Shown here: one piece after another, positions 25,777-34,136 of the stretch | Layout of the letters: each line of letters opens with the position of its first letter | Position numbering within the stretch: position 1 is the stretch's first letter | Source: Saprospiraceae bacterium | Lineage (GTDB): Bacteria > Bacteroidota > Bacteroidia > Chitinophagales > Saprospiraceae | NCBI GenBank assembly: GCA_016717655.1 | Contig: JADKFC010000002.1 | Location: 62,001-126,000 of the forward strand | Direction: 5' to 3' | Length of the DNA stretch: 64,000 nucleotides | Position numbers and translations under genes: made by a program | Notes under the pieces: model-generated | What the model saw: only the letters and a program-made list of their open reading frames with translations | Told to the model about the DNA's origin: nothing | The model's database searches: none

Positions 25777-26874
25777 ATGACCAAAATAAAGGATTTAGTA
25801 CAGTTTATCAACGACATAGCCCCCTATGCCTTGCAGGAAAACTACGACAATTCAGGCCTGATTACAGGTAATCCTGATGCCGAAATAGCCGGCGTTTTGG
25901 TGTCTCTTGACTGCACAGAAACCGTGATTGATGAAGCCATCGAACTGGGCTGTAATGTGGTTTTATCTCATCACCCCATTGTATTTAAAGGCTTAAAATC
26001 GCTGACCGGAAAAAATTATGTAGAGCGAACGGTTATAAAAGCCATTCAAAATAATATTTCGATTTTGTCATGTCACACCAACCTCGACAATATTTTAAAT
26101 GGAGTCAATGGCAAAATTGCCAACAAAATAGGGTTAATTAATACCCAAATCTTAGCGCCCAAGGTAGGAATACTAAAAAAACTAAGCTTTTTTGTTCCTG
26201 AATCTCACCTGGAAGGGGTATCTAAGGCCATCCATGAGGCGGGGGCCGGACAAATAGGTAATTACTCGGATTGTGCCTTCCGCACCAGGGGTACAGGCAC
26301 TTTTACCCCCAATGAAAAGGCCCAACCCTTTATAGGCAGCACCCAAAAACCCTCCGTTGAGGAAGAGGTAAAAGTGGAGGTCTTGGTACCTGAAACCTCT
26401 GTAAAAGCAGTAATGGCCGCCCTAAAAAGCAGTCATCCCTATGAAGAAGTCGCCTATTTTTTGCATGCTTTAGACAATGATCACCAGGCGATCGGAGCGG
26501 GCCTGGTAGGTGAGCTGAAAGAGCCCATGGAAACGGAAATGTTTTTAGACCACCTGAAAAAAACGATGGAAGTTGCCGTGATTAAACATACCTCCTTGAT
26601 TCACAGTCACATAAGCAAATTGGCTTTGTGTGGGGGAGCTGGAAGTTTTTTGACTTCAGCCGCAATTAAAAGCGGGGCACAGCTGTTTATCAGTGCCGAT
26701 TTTAAGTATCACGAATTTTTTGACACAGAAGAGCGGATCATAATAGCAGATATTGGCCATTATGAGAGCGAAAAATATACAATTGACCTCTTAATTGAGT
26801 TGATTTCCAATAATTTTACTAATTTTGCACTCCATTATACAAAACGGAATACCAATCCCGTTTTTTACCGTTAA
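25777..26874 (+). CDS. Nif3/YqfO family dinuclear-metal protein
   Basis: A 365-residue Nif3-like protein (GTP cyclohydrolase 1 type 2 family in databases). The metal ligands are visible: LSHHPIVFKGL and CHTNLDNILNGVN in the first half, DFKYHEFFD and DIGHYESEKY in the second. Between the halves sits the YqfO-type insert with a PII-like fold (VEVLVPETSVKAVMAALKSSHPYEEVAYF). The cellular role is not settled. The ATG was chosen because MTKIKDLVQFINDIAP is the conserved start; an in-frame start 42 bases upstream overlaps the SDR end. Confidence 0.92.
   Translation: MTKIKDLVQFINDIAPYALQENYDNSGLITGNPDAEIAGVLVSLDCTETVIDEAIELGCNVVLSHHPIVFKGLKSLTGKNYVERTVIKAIQNNISILSCHTNLDNILNGVNGKIANKIGLINTQILAPKVGILKKLSFFVPESHLEGVSKAIHEAGAGQIGNYSDCAFRTRGTGTFTPNEKAQPFIGSTQKPSVEEEVKVEVLVPETSVKAVMAALKSSHPYEEVAYFLHALDNDHQAIGAGLVGELKEPMETEMFLDHLKKTMEVAVIKHTSLIHSHISKLALCGGAGSFLTSAAIKSGAQLFISADFKYHEFFDTEERIIIADIGHYESEKYTIDLLIELISNNFTNFALHYTKRNTNPVFYR
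26820..26827 (+). promoter_or_regulatory. candidate internal -7 promoter element for the zinc-ribbon gene
   Basis: TAATTTTG inside the end of the nif3 gene matches TAnnTTTG; TTG at 26795-26797 lies 22 bases upstream. It would start a transcript about 60 bases before the zinc-ribbon gene. Confidence 0.3.
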
Positions 26875-26892
26875 CTACAACCAGAATTAAAT

Positions 26893-27639
26893 ATGGCAAA
26901 CAAAGAATTAACGATTCCGGAACAACTTGCTCAATTATACCATCTGCAAAAAAATGATTCTAAACTTGATGAAATCAAGGTTATGAAAGGCGAACTTCCT
27001 ATGGAGGTAAGTGATTTTGAAGATGACTTGGTTGGATTAAACACCAGGAAGAACAGGTTGCTTGATTCTATCAATGAGATAGATGAGGACATCAAAAACC
27101 ACAACAACAACATTAAGGAAAGTGAGTCTTTGATTGCCAAATATGAAAAGCAATTGGACAAGGTAAAAAACAACAGGGAGTTTGATGCGCTTAACAAAGA
27201 AGTTGAGTTACAACGTCTGGAAATCCAGTTGTCTGAAAAAAGAATCAAAGAGGCCAATGTTTCAAAGGTTGCCAAAGGTGAATCTTTGAAAAACATTGAA
27301 GAAAAAATTGCTGTAAGGCAAAAAGAGCTGAAAGTGAAAAAAGATGAGCTGGAAAGCATCATCGAAAAAACAGAAAAAGAAGAAGACAGGCTTATCAAAG
27401 ACAGCACCAAGCAACGCAAAGAAATTGAGCCAAGGTTGCTGAAAGCGTATGATAAAATTCGTTCATCATACAGAAATGGCCTGGCTGTAGCTGTAGTTGC
27501 AAGGGAATCTTGTGGTGGTTGCTTCAACAAAATACCCCCTCAGAAACAAATTGAGATCGGCATGATGAAACACATCGTTGCCTGTGAGCATTGTGGAAGA
27601 ATCCTTGTAGATGATACATTTATCCTACAGGAAGCCTAA
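26893..27639 (+). CDS. zinc-ribbon coiled-coil protein (CdsZ/CT398-like)
   Basis: A 248-residue protein made of a long helical hairpin (about residues 10-185, dense in Lys, Glu, Asn and Leu) and a C-terminal C4 zinc ribbon: CGGC after VVARES, then CEHC after HIVA. This is the layout of the DUF164/CT398 family, in which the hairpin and ribbon are thought to bind nucleic acid or secretion proteins. It is conserved next to nif3 in many Bacteroidota. Length is typical. The downstream TPR gene overlaps its last 29 bases. Confidence 0.9.
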   Translation: MANKELTIPEQLAQLYHLQKNDSKLDEIKVMKGELPMEVSDFEDDLVGLNTRKNRLLDSINEIDEDIKNHNNNIKESESLIAKYEKQLDKVKNNREFDALNKEVELQRLEIQLSEKRIKEANVSKVAKGESLKNIEEKIAVRQKELKVKKDELESIIEKTEKEEDRLIKDSTKQRKEIEPRLLKAYDKIRSSYRNGLAVAVVARESCGGCFNKIPPQKQIEIGMMKHIVACEHCGRILVDDTFILQEA

Positions 27640-28828
27640 GCAGTTACTTCGATCATCCTTACCTTTCTTTGACGGTATAAGAAAAATCTTCTTACTCGTC
27701 GTATTTTATTGCCAGGTACTAGCTGTACAGGCCCTGCCACATATTTCCTATACGGCAGAGGTAGATGCCTGTTACCAAAATATCATCCACCTCCGCATCA
27801 AGGAAGCCGAGCAACAGCTGGCAATGCTGAAATCATCAGATAAGGACAATCTGGCCCTCCTCCACTTGGAAAATTACATAGATTTTTTTCAGCTGTTCAT
27901 TACAGAAGACTTGTCAGAGTACAAGTTGCGTCTCCCAAAAAAGGAAGTTAGGATGGACAAGTTAGAGTCCGTTCAGTTGAAAGATCCTCATCTAGACTTT
28001 ATCAAGGCAGAGATCCTGCTTCAATGGGCCTTGATCCAAATAAAATTCGACGATAAGATATCTGCCGGTAAGGCAGTGTACAAAGCATATCAGTTGCTGG
28101 AAAACAATCAAAAAAAGTATCCTTCCTTTAAAGAAAACAACAAAAGCCTTTCCATCCTCCACGTTTTGGCAGAATCTGTGCCCAAATGGGTAAGAAAACT
28201 CATAGGCGTCAAGGGTTCGATCAACCAGGGTAAAATTGAAATTGAGTCCCTGGCTCAATTCGCGCTTTCCCAAAAAAAGTATCGGTACAAAGATGAGGTA
28301 GCCGCCATTTATACCTACATCTTGTTTTACCAATTCAATGATCGGGACGGGGCTTTGAACCAACTAAAAAAATTCTCTCTGGATCACAGCCAACACCCCC
28401 TTATCGCTTTTTTAAAGGCCAGTATCTACCAGCGAGCTGGAAAAAATGATGATTGTTTGGAAGTGTTGAATACTTTGCGTCTCTCTCCCGACCAACTACC
28501 CTTTCATTACCTCGAATTTATGAAAGGCAAGGCCTATCTCAACAAGCAGGATGCCCGCGCAAAATCGCATCTTCTAGCCTTTACCAAAAAATTCAACGGC
28601 CAGCATTTTATCAAAGAGGCCTACCAAAAACTGGCTTGGTATGAAATGAGTATGAACAACGATGTGTCGCTGTATAAATATTACATGGCGGAAGTCCTGA
28701 AAAAAGGAAAAGCCCTTGTCGACGAAGACAAACAAGCTGAAAAGGAAGCTCTGGCAGGCAAGCCCCCTATCCCCTTTTTACTAAAATCCCGGCTTTTTTA
28801 CGATGGAGGCTATTATTCAGAGAGCTAG
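27611..28828 (+). CDS. TPR-type exported protein, ends at in-frame TAG
   Basis: The 405-residue frame begins in the end of the zinc-ribbon gene. After a basic start it has a hydrophobic signal-like segment (IFLLVVFYCQVLAVQALP), then helical repeats without clear enzyme motifs: YQNIIHLRIKEAEQQLAML, YIDFFQLFITEDL, LLQWALIQIKFDDKISAGKA, ALNQLKKFSLDHSQ, HPLIAFLKASIYQRAGK. It stops at TAG after FYDGGYYSES, but the same frame carries on without interruption for 112 more codons with the same type of repeats. So either a nonsense mutation or sequencing error truncates it, or the codon is read through. Function unknown; a periplasmic or outer-membrane TPR protein is likely. Confidence 0.75.
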   Translation: MIHLSYRKPKQLLRSSLPFFDGIRKIFLLVVFYCQVLAVQALPHISYTAEVDACYQNIIHLRIKEAEQQLAMLKSSDKDNLALLHLENYIDFFQLFITEDLSEYKLRLPKKEVRMDKLESVQLKDPHLDFIKAEILLQWALIQIKFDDKISAGKAVYKAYQLLENNQKKYPSFKENNKSLSILHVLAESVPKWVRKLIGVKGSINQGKIEIESLAQFALSQKKYRYKDEVAAIYTYILFYQFNDRDGALNQLKKFSLDHSQHPLIAFLKASIYQRAGKNDDCLEVLNTLRLSPDQLPFHYLEFMKGKAYLNKQDARAKSHLLAFTKKFNGQHFIKEAYQKLAWYEMSMNNDVSLYKYYMAEVLKKGKALVDEDKQAEKEALAGKPPIPFLLKSRLFYDGGYYSES

Positions 28829-29167
28829 GAGGTACTTAGAAAGAACGAAAAGACGCTTTTACAACATGCCGAATACGCCCTGGAGTATTACTATCGCCTT
28901 GGCCGTGTTCACCAGGCCCGCAATGAGACCAAACCGGCAATCAACTGTTTAAAAAATACGATTCTACGCGGTGAAAAATCCAATTCCTATTATGCTGCCA
29001 GCGCAGCCCTGCAATTGGGTTTAATCTTTGAAGCCGATGCACAGTGGAAGGTATCTTCCTACTATTTTCAAAAGTGTCTTTCTATCGACGCCACTGAATA
29101 CAAAAATTCTCTCCACCAAAAAGCCAAAAGCGGCATCCAGAGGGTCCAACTTAAGGTTGTTGATTGA
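28829..29167 (+). pseudogene. downstream in-frame part of the TPR protein after the TAG
   Basis: Directly after the TAG the frame continues EVLRKNEKTLLQHAEYALEY, YRLGRVHQARNETKPAINC, YYAASAALQLGLIFEADAQW and KVSSYYFQKCLSIDAT, clear TPR helices, ending at TGA after KSGIQRVQLKVVD. The match in style and frame shows that it belongs to the same gene; the full protein would be about 517 residues. Confidence 0.75.
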
Positions 29168-29219
29168 GGTATCGGAGCAACAGAGGAGTCCGGGCATCAG
29201 TAAAGTTGGTTGGGGAAAG

Positions 29220-29510
29220 GCGCAGCTATGGCGAAGTATTTTTCGTCATTACTTTTCTGATACTGGGCATGGCCGCTGGCAATAGATTTGCGACATTTCT
29301 TCTCTTAGGGTTACAGGGCCGCTGTGGCGATAGATTTTTTCGCCTATACTTTTCTCATGGTTGGTTTGGCCTCTGTGGCAATAGATTTTTAGCCTATATT
29401 CTTCTGATGGTTGGCAAAGTCGCTGTGCCGATAGATTTTTACTCTATACTTTTCTGAGGGTTACAGGGCCTCTGTGGCGAAAGATTTCTCGCCTTTGCGA
29501 GGAGTGGTGG
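29220..29510. repeat. degenerate tandem repeat, unit about 50 bases
   Basis: Five to six imperfect units follow each other, marked by CTGTGGC(G/A)ATAGATTTTT near 29322, 29373, 29423 and 29472, and by decayed versions near 29226 and 29276. Each unit continues with a (C/A)GCCTATACTTTTCT-like segment and GGTTGG or GGTTACAGGGCC. Some units allow a short hairpin (GGCGATAGATTTTTTCGCC). No long open frame is kept through the units, and they lie between convergent genes. Spacing is irregular and no spacers differ from repeats, so this is not a CRISPR array. Confidence 0.75.
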
Positions 29511-29828
29511 CAAACCGGGTAATTGGTCCCCGCATTGGTACTAGGAGCAGAGACGGCTATCTTAGAGTGATCGTGGGCAAGTAAGGGCCTAGTTGATGTA
29601 TGAAAATATAATTATCAACTTCAGAATGGCAAATTCGGGGGTTTATAGCGTGTAAGACTCACGAAATAATAGGTTTGGCAGTGAGGTAAGCAAATTGTCA
29701 AAAATGTGCCTTAGGCCCAATAGGATTGATTTTTGGAAATAGGTAGTAAAGAGATAGTTGTCGTTAATGCGATCTTAAGAGTGAGAGAAGGTTTTGAAGC
29801 ATAAATTGAACTTGATTAAAATGAAAAG
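29511..29828. other. intergenic region after the tandem repeat
   Basis: No gene, RNA or strong repeat was recognised here. A weak hairpin around GTTGAT and ATCAAC (about 29593-29622) is the only structure noted. Confidence 0.4.
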
Positions 29829-29853
29829 GGCCCGGTTTTGCCGGGCCCTCTCA
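29829..29853 (-). terminator. rho-independent terminator of the giant T9SS gene
   Basis: A strong GC hairpin AGGGCCCGG-TTTTG-CCGGGCCCT lies 26 bases after the end of the minus-strand gene. Read on the minus strand it is followed by TTTTCATTTTAA. The strength of the stem fits a highly transcribed gene. Confidence 0.85.
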
Positions 29854-29878
29854 TTATTTAGAAGTCTTCAAAGTCTTC

Positions 29879-31273
29879 TTACTCGATTACAATCATCGCT
29901 TTGGTAGCTGTGAAGTCACCGCTTTCGATGGTGTAGTATACAACGCCGCTTACTGGTACGTCGGTTCTGCTGAACTCAACACTATTCATACCTTTTACTG
30001 CGTTTACTGTCCTGGTGTGTACCAACTTGCCTGTTACATCCATTACCGTAAAGGTCGCTTCTCCTGCCGCTGGCATGTTGAAGTTAACCACTGTATTGGT
30101 CTTGAATGGGTTTGGTTCGTTCTGGTACATTGCATAGCCTGCAGTTTCTGCTTCTCCGCTTCTGAAGTTCAAATCCAACCTGTTGGTCTCCATTTCACTT
30201 CCAGCATATGATTCTGACCTTGTTACGTCAGATCCTACACTCATCATATTGCTCAACCTGCCGATTTCTGTCGCCTTCATTACTACTGTGAACAATACTT
30301 CTCCTTCTGTTGCATTTACTGCTTTCTCACTTGACCAGCTCATTGTCATGGTGCCTGCTGTTGGTACGCCATAGTTGCTTTCATCTACTGTGATCGCGCC
30401 TGACTTAACTTCCATCAATTCCATGCCATTCATCTTAGCTGTAAACTGGTATCCGAAGATTTGGTTGAAGTTATATGCCGTTACATCGATCGTTACGATC
30501 TCGCCTGCATTTACTGTCTTATCTTCTGCCACAAACTTCAACACCTTGCTGGTCCTGTTGTCTGCTGCTACTCCTGTCGCTGCTACTGCATCGTTGTTTA
30601 CGTCTCCCACTTTGATACCTGTGAAGTCTTTTCCAGTTACATCCTGATCTAGAACGTTTACTGTCAAGTTTCTTGGTGCTAATGGATTCGTTGCATCTGC
30701 ATATACGTGTGACTTAGGTACGAAGATCCAGCTGTCGTTGTTGCTCAACTTGCTGGTCAAGCCAAGGATCAATTTCTCAACTCTACCAGGTCGCTTGCTG
30801 TTACCTTTCCGTCTTTGTTTACATCGGCTGCCAACATTTCTCGGGCTATCCAATTTCGCAAGACCCAAGATATGACGCTGTATCAACACAAGGTCAAATG
30901 TACTTACTCCGTTGCTGTAGTCATCAGCTTTTGATGCGCTTACTGTGAATTCTCCGTTTGGTAATGCCAAGAAGTTATAGCTTCCGTTCGCTACCTGGTA
31001 TCTTGGAAACTCTGGCAATGATGCTTCCAACTTAACGTTTACGTTGTTGATCGCCTCATTTGCTTTTGTTGCCAAGTTACCTGCTACGCGGCTTCCACCA
31101 CATGCTCCCTGGTTGTCTACCAATGTCAATTCTATTGAACAGAAATCTGTGTTCAGTTTGCTATCCCATACACTCATGTTCAATGTGATCGGTGATGCTT
31201 CTACATCGTCACAGTTGAAGATCATCGCTGAGACTTCTGTATTTTGGTACCCATCTCTGTGCATTACCTGCAT
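29879..31273 (-). CDS. giant protein segment: dockerin, cohesin-like domain, T9SS type A sorting domain
   Basis: This 464-codon segment holds a Cna-B-like fold (NVNVKLEASLPEFPRYQ), a dockerin whose first Ca-binding-like repeat is DDYSNGVSTFDLVLIQRHIL, and a cohesin-like domain (NAGEIVTIDVTAYNFNQIFG). It ends in a type A sorting domain. The second dockerin repeat is garbled in this frame but reads DVNKDGKVTASDLVELR in the neighbouring frame, so two near-cancelling indels sit at about 30835 and 30783. Confidence 0.75.
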   Translation of the reverse strand: MQVMHRDGYQNTEVSAMIFNCDDVEASPITLNMSVWDSKLNTDFCSIELTLVDNQGACGGSRVAGNLATKANEAINNVNVKLEASLPEFPRYQVANGSYNFLALPNGEFTVSASKADDYSNGVSTFDLVLIQRHILGLAKLDSPRNVGSRCKQRRKGNSKRPGRVEKLILGLTSKLSNNDSWIFVPKSHVYADATNPLAPRNLTVNVLDQDVTGKDFTGIKVGDVNNDAVAATGVAADNRTSKVLKFVAEDKTVNAGEIVTIDVTAYNFNQIFGYQFTAKMNGMELMEVKSGAITVDESNYGVPTAGTMTMSWSSEKAVNATEGEVLFTVVMKATEIGRLSNMMSVGSDVTRSESYAGSEMETNRLDLNFRSGEAETAGYAMYQNEPNPFKTNTVVNFNMPAAGEATFTVMDVTGKLVHTRTVNAVKGMNSVEFSRTDVPVSGVVYYTIESGDFTATKAMIVIE

Positions 31274-31658
31274 TGTATTCTGCTACTGTGGCACTTGCCT
31301 GCTCCTTTGAAGTAGTGCTCCTCTGCGATTTTGACCATACTGGGAATTCTCCGTTGAATGTGTACAATAATGCATTTTGAGGTGTACAGTTGTCGAAAGA
31401 ACCTTTGTTGAAGTCGATTGCCCACAATTCTACCTGACCATTGGTCATCACTGCTGAGCTCAGGCTCACACAGTATGGTGTCGGTGCTTTCTTGTCAACT
31501 ACCATGAATGTGCTGTAACAATCTGTTACGTTTCCACAGCCATCCGTTACTTTCCACTGTACTTTGTGTGTCGTCATCTCTGCATCCAATACAAATGCTG
31601 GTACTTTCAACGTTGCTCCACTTGCTGTTGGTGCTACATATCTGTCATCTGATACCAT
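31209..31658 (-). CDS. giant protein segment: HYR-like module
   Basis: Contains THKVQWKVTDGCGNVTDCYS and VVDKKAPTPYCV, the end of one HYR-type module and the start of the next. The last 18 or so residues of this frame are shifted; the true sequence moves to the following segment at GYQNTEVSAMIFN. Confidence 0.65.
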   Translation of the reverse strand: MVSDDRYVAPTASGATLKVPAFVLDAEMTTHKVQWKVTDGCGNVTDCYSTFMVVDKKAPTPYCVSLSSAVMTNGQVELWAIDFNKGSFDNCTPQNALLYTFNGEFPVWSKSQRSTTSKEQASATVAEYNAGNAQRWVPKYRSLSDDLQL

Positions 31659-32127
31659 TCTGGTTGGTATCGTTTCCTAAGTTCTTGTCGTTGGTCGGTA
31701 AGAAACTTGAGAATTCATAGTCTGTTGTGCCGTTGCCCCACAGGTCCACAAATACCTGCCACTTCAACCAGCCATTTGCTGTACAGCCACCTTCATCCGT
31801 TGCACTCGCTTCCAAGTTTACAGTGCCCTCACAGATGCCATTTGGATTCCCAGGATTTGGATTCGCTGCAAACATCTGATCCTGACATGTCAATACTGGC
31901 TTAACATCGTCCTTGTACTTGTAGTATTTTACATATGGTCCTTTTTGCTCATTTGTACACCAGTTGATGTAGTTATACGTCACTCTCCACTTCTTACATA
32001 CGCCATCTTCAAACAAGAATGTATCGATGTGGATGTTCTCGCCGATTACATCACATGGGCCGCCCTCTACTTTTGGCTTGTCGCTGTCTTTGATGTCAGC
32101 CTTTGTTAAATCACATTGTGCATCCAA
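31645..32127 (-). CDS. giant protein segment: HYR-like module with Cys pairs
   Basis: Includes KWRVTYNYINWCTNEQKGP, VKPVLTCQDQMF and a GNGTTDYEFSSFLPTNDKN tail. It fits between the segments on either side after one-base shifts near 32120 and 31652. Confidence 0.65.
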   Translation of the reverse strand: MDAQCDLTKADIKDSDKPKVEGGPCDVIGENIHIDTFLFEDGVCKKWRVTYNYINWCTNEQKGPYVKYYKYKDDVKPVLTCQDQMFAANPNPGNPNGICEGTVNLEASATDEGGCTANGWLKWQVFVDLWGNGTTDYEFSSFLPTNDKNLGNDTNQNGIR

Positions 32128-32220
32128 TACGCGCTGCTTGGTGGGGTTACCACAAATGTGCTTGGTAAGGCCGATACCGTGATGTTCTGGTAACAGTTTA
32201 CGGTTCTGCTGTTGCGCCTT

Positions 32221-33150
32221 CTACTTTGTGGCTCTGAACTCCCTTCTGATCCTTCCTACATTTTCACATGTATTCGTCCAGGTTGGGGTGTCCTTGTATT
32301 CTACGTCTACTCCGTTACACAGGTCGTATGCTATCGCTGGTCCGCCTGTCATTGTAAGGTTTACGCCTTCTACATTCTTCCATACTGTGCTAAGGTTCAA
32401 CTCCATATCACATGTGATCGTAGCATCATCCGGACATACTATTACCGGTGGTAACTTGTTCTCTACCCTGATGTCTGCCCATGTCTCATTGTAATTGTCC
32501 TGCATGCCGTCAATGATAAGGTTGTCTCCTATCGTTGCATTCATGTTGCCATTGTCCCATACCCTCAGTATTACCTGGTGTACTGTACTTGCGCCTCCTG
32601 CCAGATCATCACAACAGAATTTTACATATTCTCCGTTGTCTGTATCGTTTGCATTGTCTTTAGGATGCGCCCACTTCTGCTGTGGTGATGATGATGCATC
32701 GTTATTGAACGTCACGTTGTTGTTGTGGTCATCAATTCCTATGTTGCCGCAAGTTGCTCCTGCGTCTTCATCAGGCCTTCTGATTTCCAACTTCACGCCT
32801 GAACAGTGGTCGTAGCTGCCATTGTCAACCATCCATGCATACAACTTCGCTGCTCCGTCTGCTCCGGTGCCTGATCCTGTAAGGCTGATTACGATGTTCT
32901 GCTTCGCTACCGCTACCGGTGCGCTTCTGTCGATTACCGTTACATATGCTACTGCTGTACCAATGTTGCCACAACAGTCAATTGCCTTGTATGTAAATGC
33001 GTGTCTGCCTTTTGGAGCACCTACTACATTGTAGCCACCATTTCCATCAGGTGTAATTACTACCCCTGCCGGGCCTTCCAACCACCATTCTGGTGATGCA
33101 TCACAGTTGTCTGACAATTCCCATGGCATAGGTGCCGCAAAGTTTGCCAC
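32221..33150 (-). CDS. giant protein segment: HYR-like modules
   Basis: A 309-codon segment with ELSDNCDASPEWWLEGP, FTYKAIDCCGNIGTAVAYVT, VIDRSAPVAVAKQNIVISL, and VCPDDATITCDMELNL, typical of chained HYR/DUF-type modules. About 95 bases after its end (32128-32220) can only be read by changing frame twice more (VEGATAEP, then NCYQNITVSALPSTFVVTPP). Confidence 0.68.
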   Translation of the reverse strand: MANFAAPMPWELSDNCDASPEWWLEGPAGVVITPDGNGGYNVVGAPKGRHAFTYKAIDCCGNIGTAVAYVTVIDRSAPVAVAKQNIVISLTGSGTGADGAAKLYAWMVDNGSYDHCSGVKLEIRRPDEDAGATCGNIGIDDHNNNVTFNNDASSSPQQKWAHPKDNANDTDNGEYVKFCCDDLAGGASTVHQVILRVWDNGNMNATIGDNLIIDGMQDNYNETWADIRVENKLPPVIVCPDDATITCDMELNLSTVWKNVEGVNLTMTGGPAIAYDLCNGVDVEYKDTPTWTNTCENVGRIRREFRATK

Positions 33151-33400
33151 ACAGCCCCATGGATTTACACTTACCGTTACATCTATAGATCGTACATACG
33201 TTGTTGTCTATCTTTTGAGCGTGTAACTTACCATCCCGGCCTACCGCGTAATAATGCGGATACCCATAGGCATTGCCCTCGTTCAATTCTTCTACTCCTG
33301 CCGGTGATCCATCTGCTTCCGTCCAGTCGTCCTGGAAGGCGCCTACACCTGCTCCGCCTCTGGAATCTACATCAAAGTATGCCGCTACGTCTTTCTGGTG
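33101..33400 (-). CDS. giant protein segment after an in-frame TAA
   Basis: Open from the TAA at 33401-33403 onward: HQKDVAAYFDVDSRGGAG, GAFQDDWTEADGSPAGVEEL and AYGYPHYYAVGRDGKLHAQK. It is in the same frame as the segment before the TAA, so the break there is a stop and not a simple shift. It then shifts near 33187 to SIDVTVSVNPWGCVANFAAP. Confidence 0.6.
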   Translation of the reverse strand, partial: HQKDVAAYFDVDSRGGAGVGAFQDDWTEADGSPAGVEELNEGNAYGYPHYYAVGRDGKLHAQKIDNNVCTIYRCNGKCKSMGLCGKLCGTYAMGIVRQL

Positions 33401-33604
33401 TTACCCCGATCCGCAGTTTTCAATTACTACCAATGATGGTGGCAACAATACATCTTCCAATCCGATGTTTTCTACTGTTATGATTTGTCTGCAAGTTGCT
33501 GCATTGTTTGATGCATCTTTTGCTGTCCATGTTCTTGTGATTACATCACCGTCACATCCGTTGTTTGATACTTGATCAGCAAATGTCCATGTAGTCTTCT
33601 CCAC
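33401..33604 (-). CDS. giant protein segment: HYR-like module end
   Basis: Reads EKTTWTFADQVSNNGCDGD and RTWTAKDASNNAATCRQIIT, the typical closing strand of a HYR module, then stops at TAA after NCGSG. It joins to the P-domain segment by a shift near 33590. Confidence 0.6.
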   Translation of the reverse strand: MEKTTWTFADQVSNNGCDGDVITRTWTAKDASNNAATCRQIITVENIGLEDVLLPPSLVVIENCGSG

Positions 33605-34136
33605 AAGGTCCTTGTGGGAAAAAGCCTGCCTGCTGACATCCGTTGAATCTGAATTCTGCTCCTCTTACGATTCCATCTACACCTGCATCATCAAATGCAT
33701 CTGTGATTTTGATCGTCCAAGTTCCTACCAATGGCTCTCCGTCAAATGCAGTGAACGCTGGTGTTGGTACTAAACCTGGGAATGTGTGGTTGTTTCCTGA
33801 CTGGTAATCAACACAAAGGTCAGTTACTACTCCTTCGTCATCGCATACAAAGTTTACACCTGTATCGTTTGGCTGAAGTCCGCAGAAGCCTCCCCAAATA
33901 GTTGAAGTTGTTCCTGATGGTGATGTTACTGTGATGGTCATATCGCCCATCCACTCGTTTCCTACGTTGATCAACACATCTAAGTCAGTTACATCCATGT
34001 AACGTGAGCTGGTACTGTATAAGTCAATGTTACTGCATTGGCTGCTCCTCCTTCGAATGGAATAGGGGCTGTTACCAATGGAATTCTGTTTCCGTTGAAA
34101 GGTGGAACCGGTACTGCTGGGATTGGGTCGATACAT
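33576..34136 (-). CDS. giant protein segment: proprotein-convertase P-domain
   Basis: The first 45 or so codons are out of frame relative to the true sequence. From YMDVTDLDVLINVGNEWMGD on, the segment is a P-domain: DMTITVTSPSGTTSTIWGG, DEPLV-like FDGEPLVGTWTIKITDAFDD and VDGIVRGAEFRFNGC. P-domains of secreted bacterial proteins are beta-jelly-rolls of structural or binding role. Confidence 0.7.
   Translation of the reverse strand: MYRPNPSSTGSTFQRKQNSIGNSPYSIRRRSSQCSNIDLYSTSSRYMDVTDLDVLINVGNEWMGDMTITVTSPSGTTSTIWGGFCGLQPNDTGVNFVCDDEGVVTDLCVDYQSGNNHTFPGLVPTPAFTAFDGEPLVGTWTIKITDAFDDAGVDGIVRGAEFRFNGCQQAGFFPQGPCGEDYMDIC

Noticed and set aside
29220..29510. CRISPR array
   Set aside because: Units are imperfect and contiguous, without distinct repeats and spacers, and no cas genes were seen.
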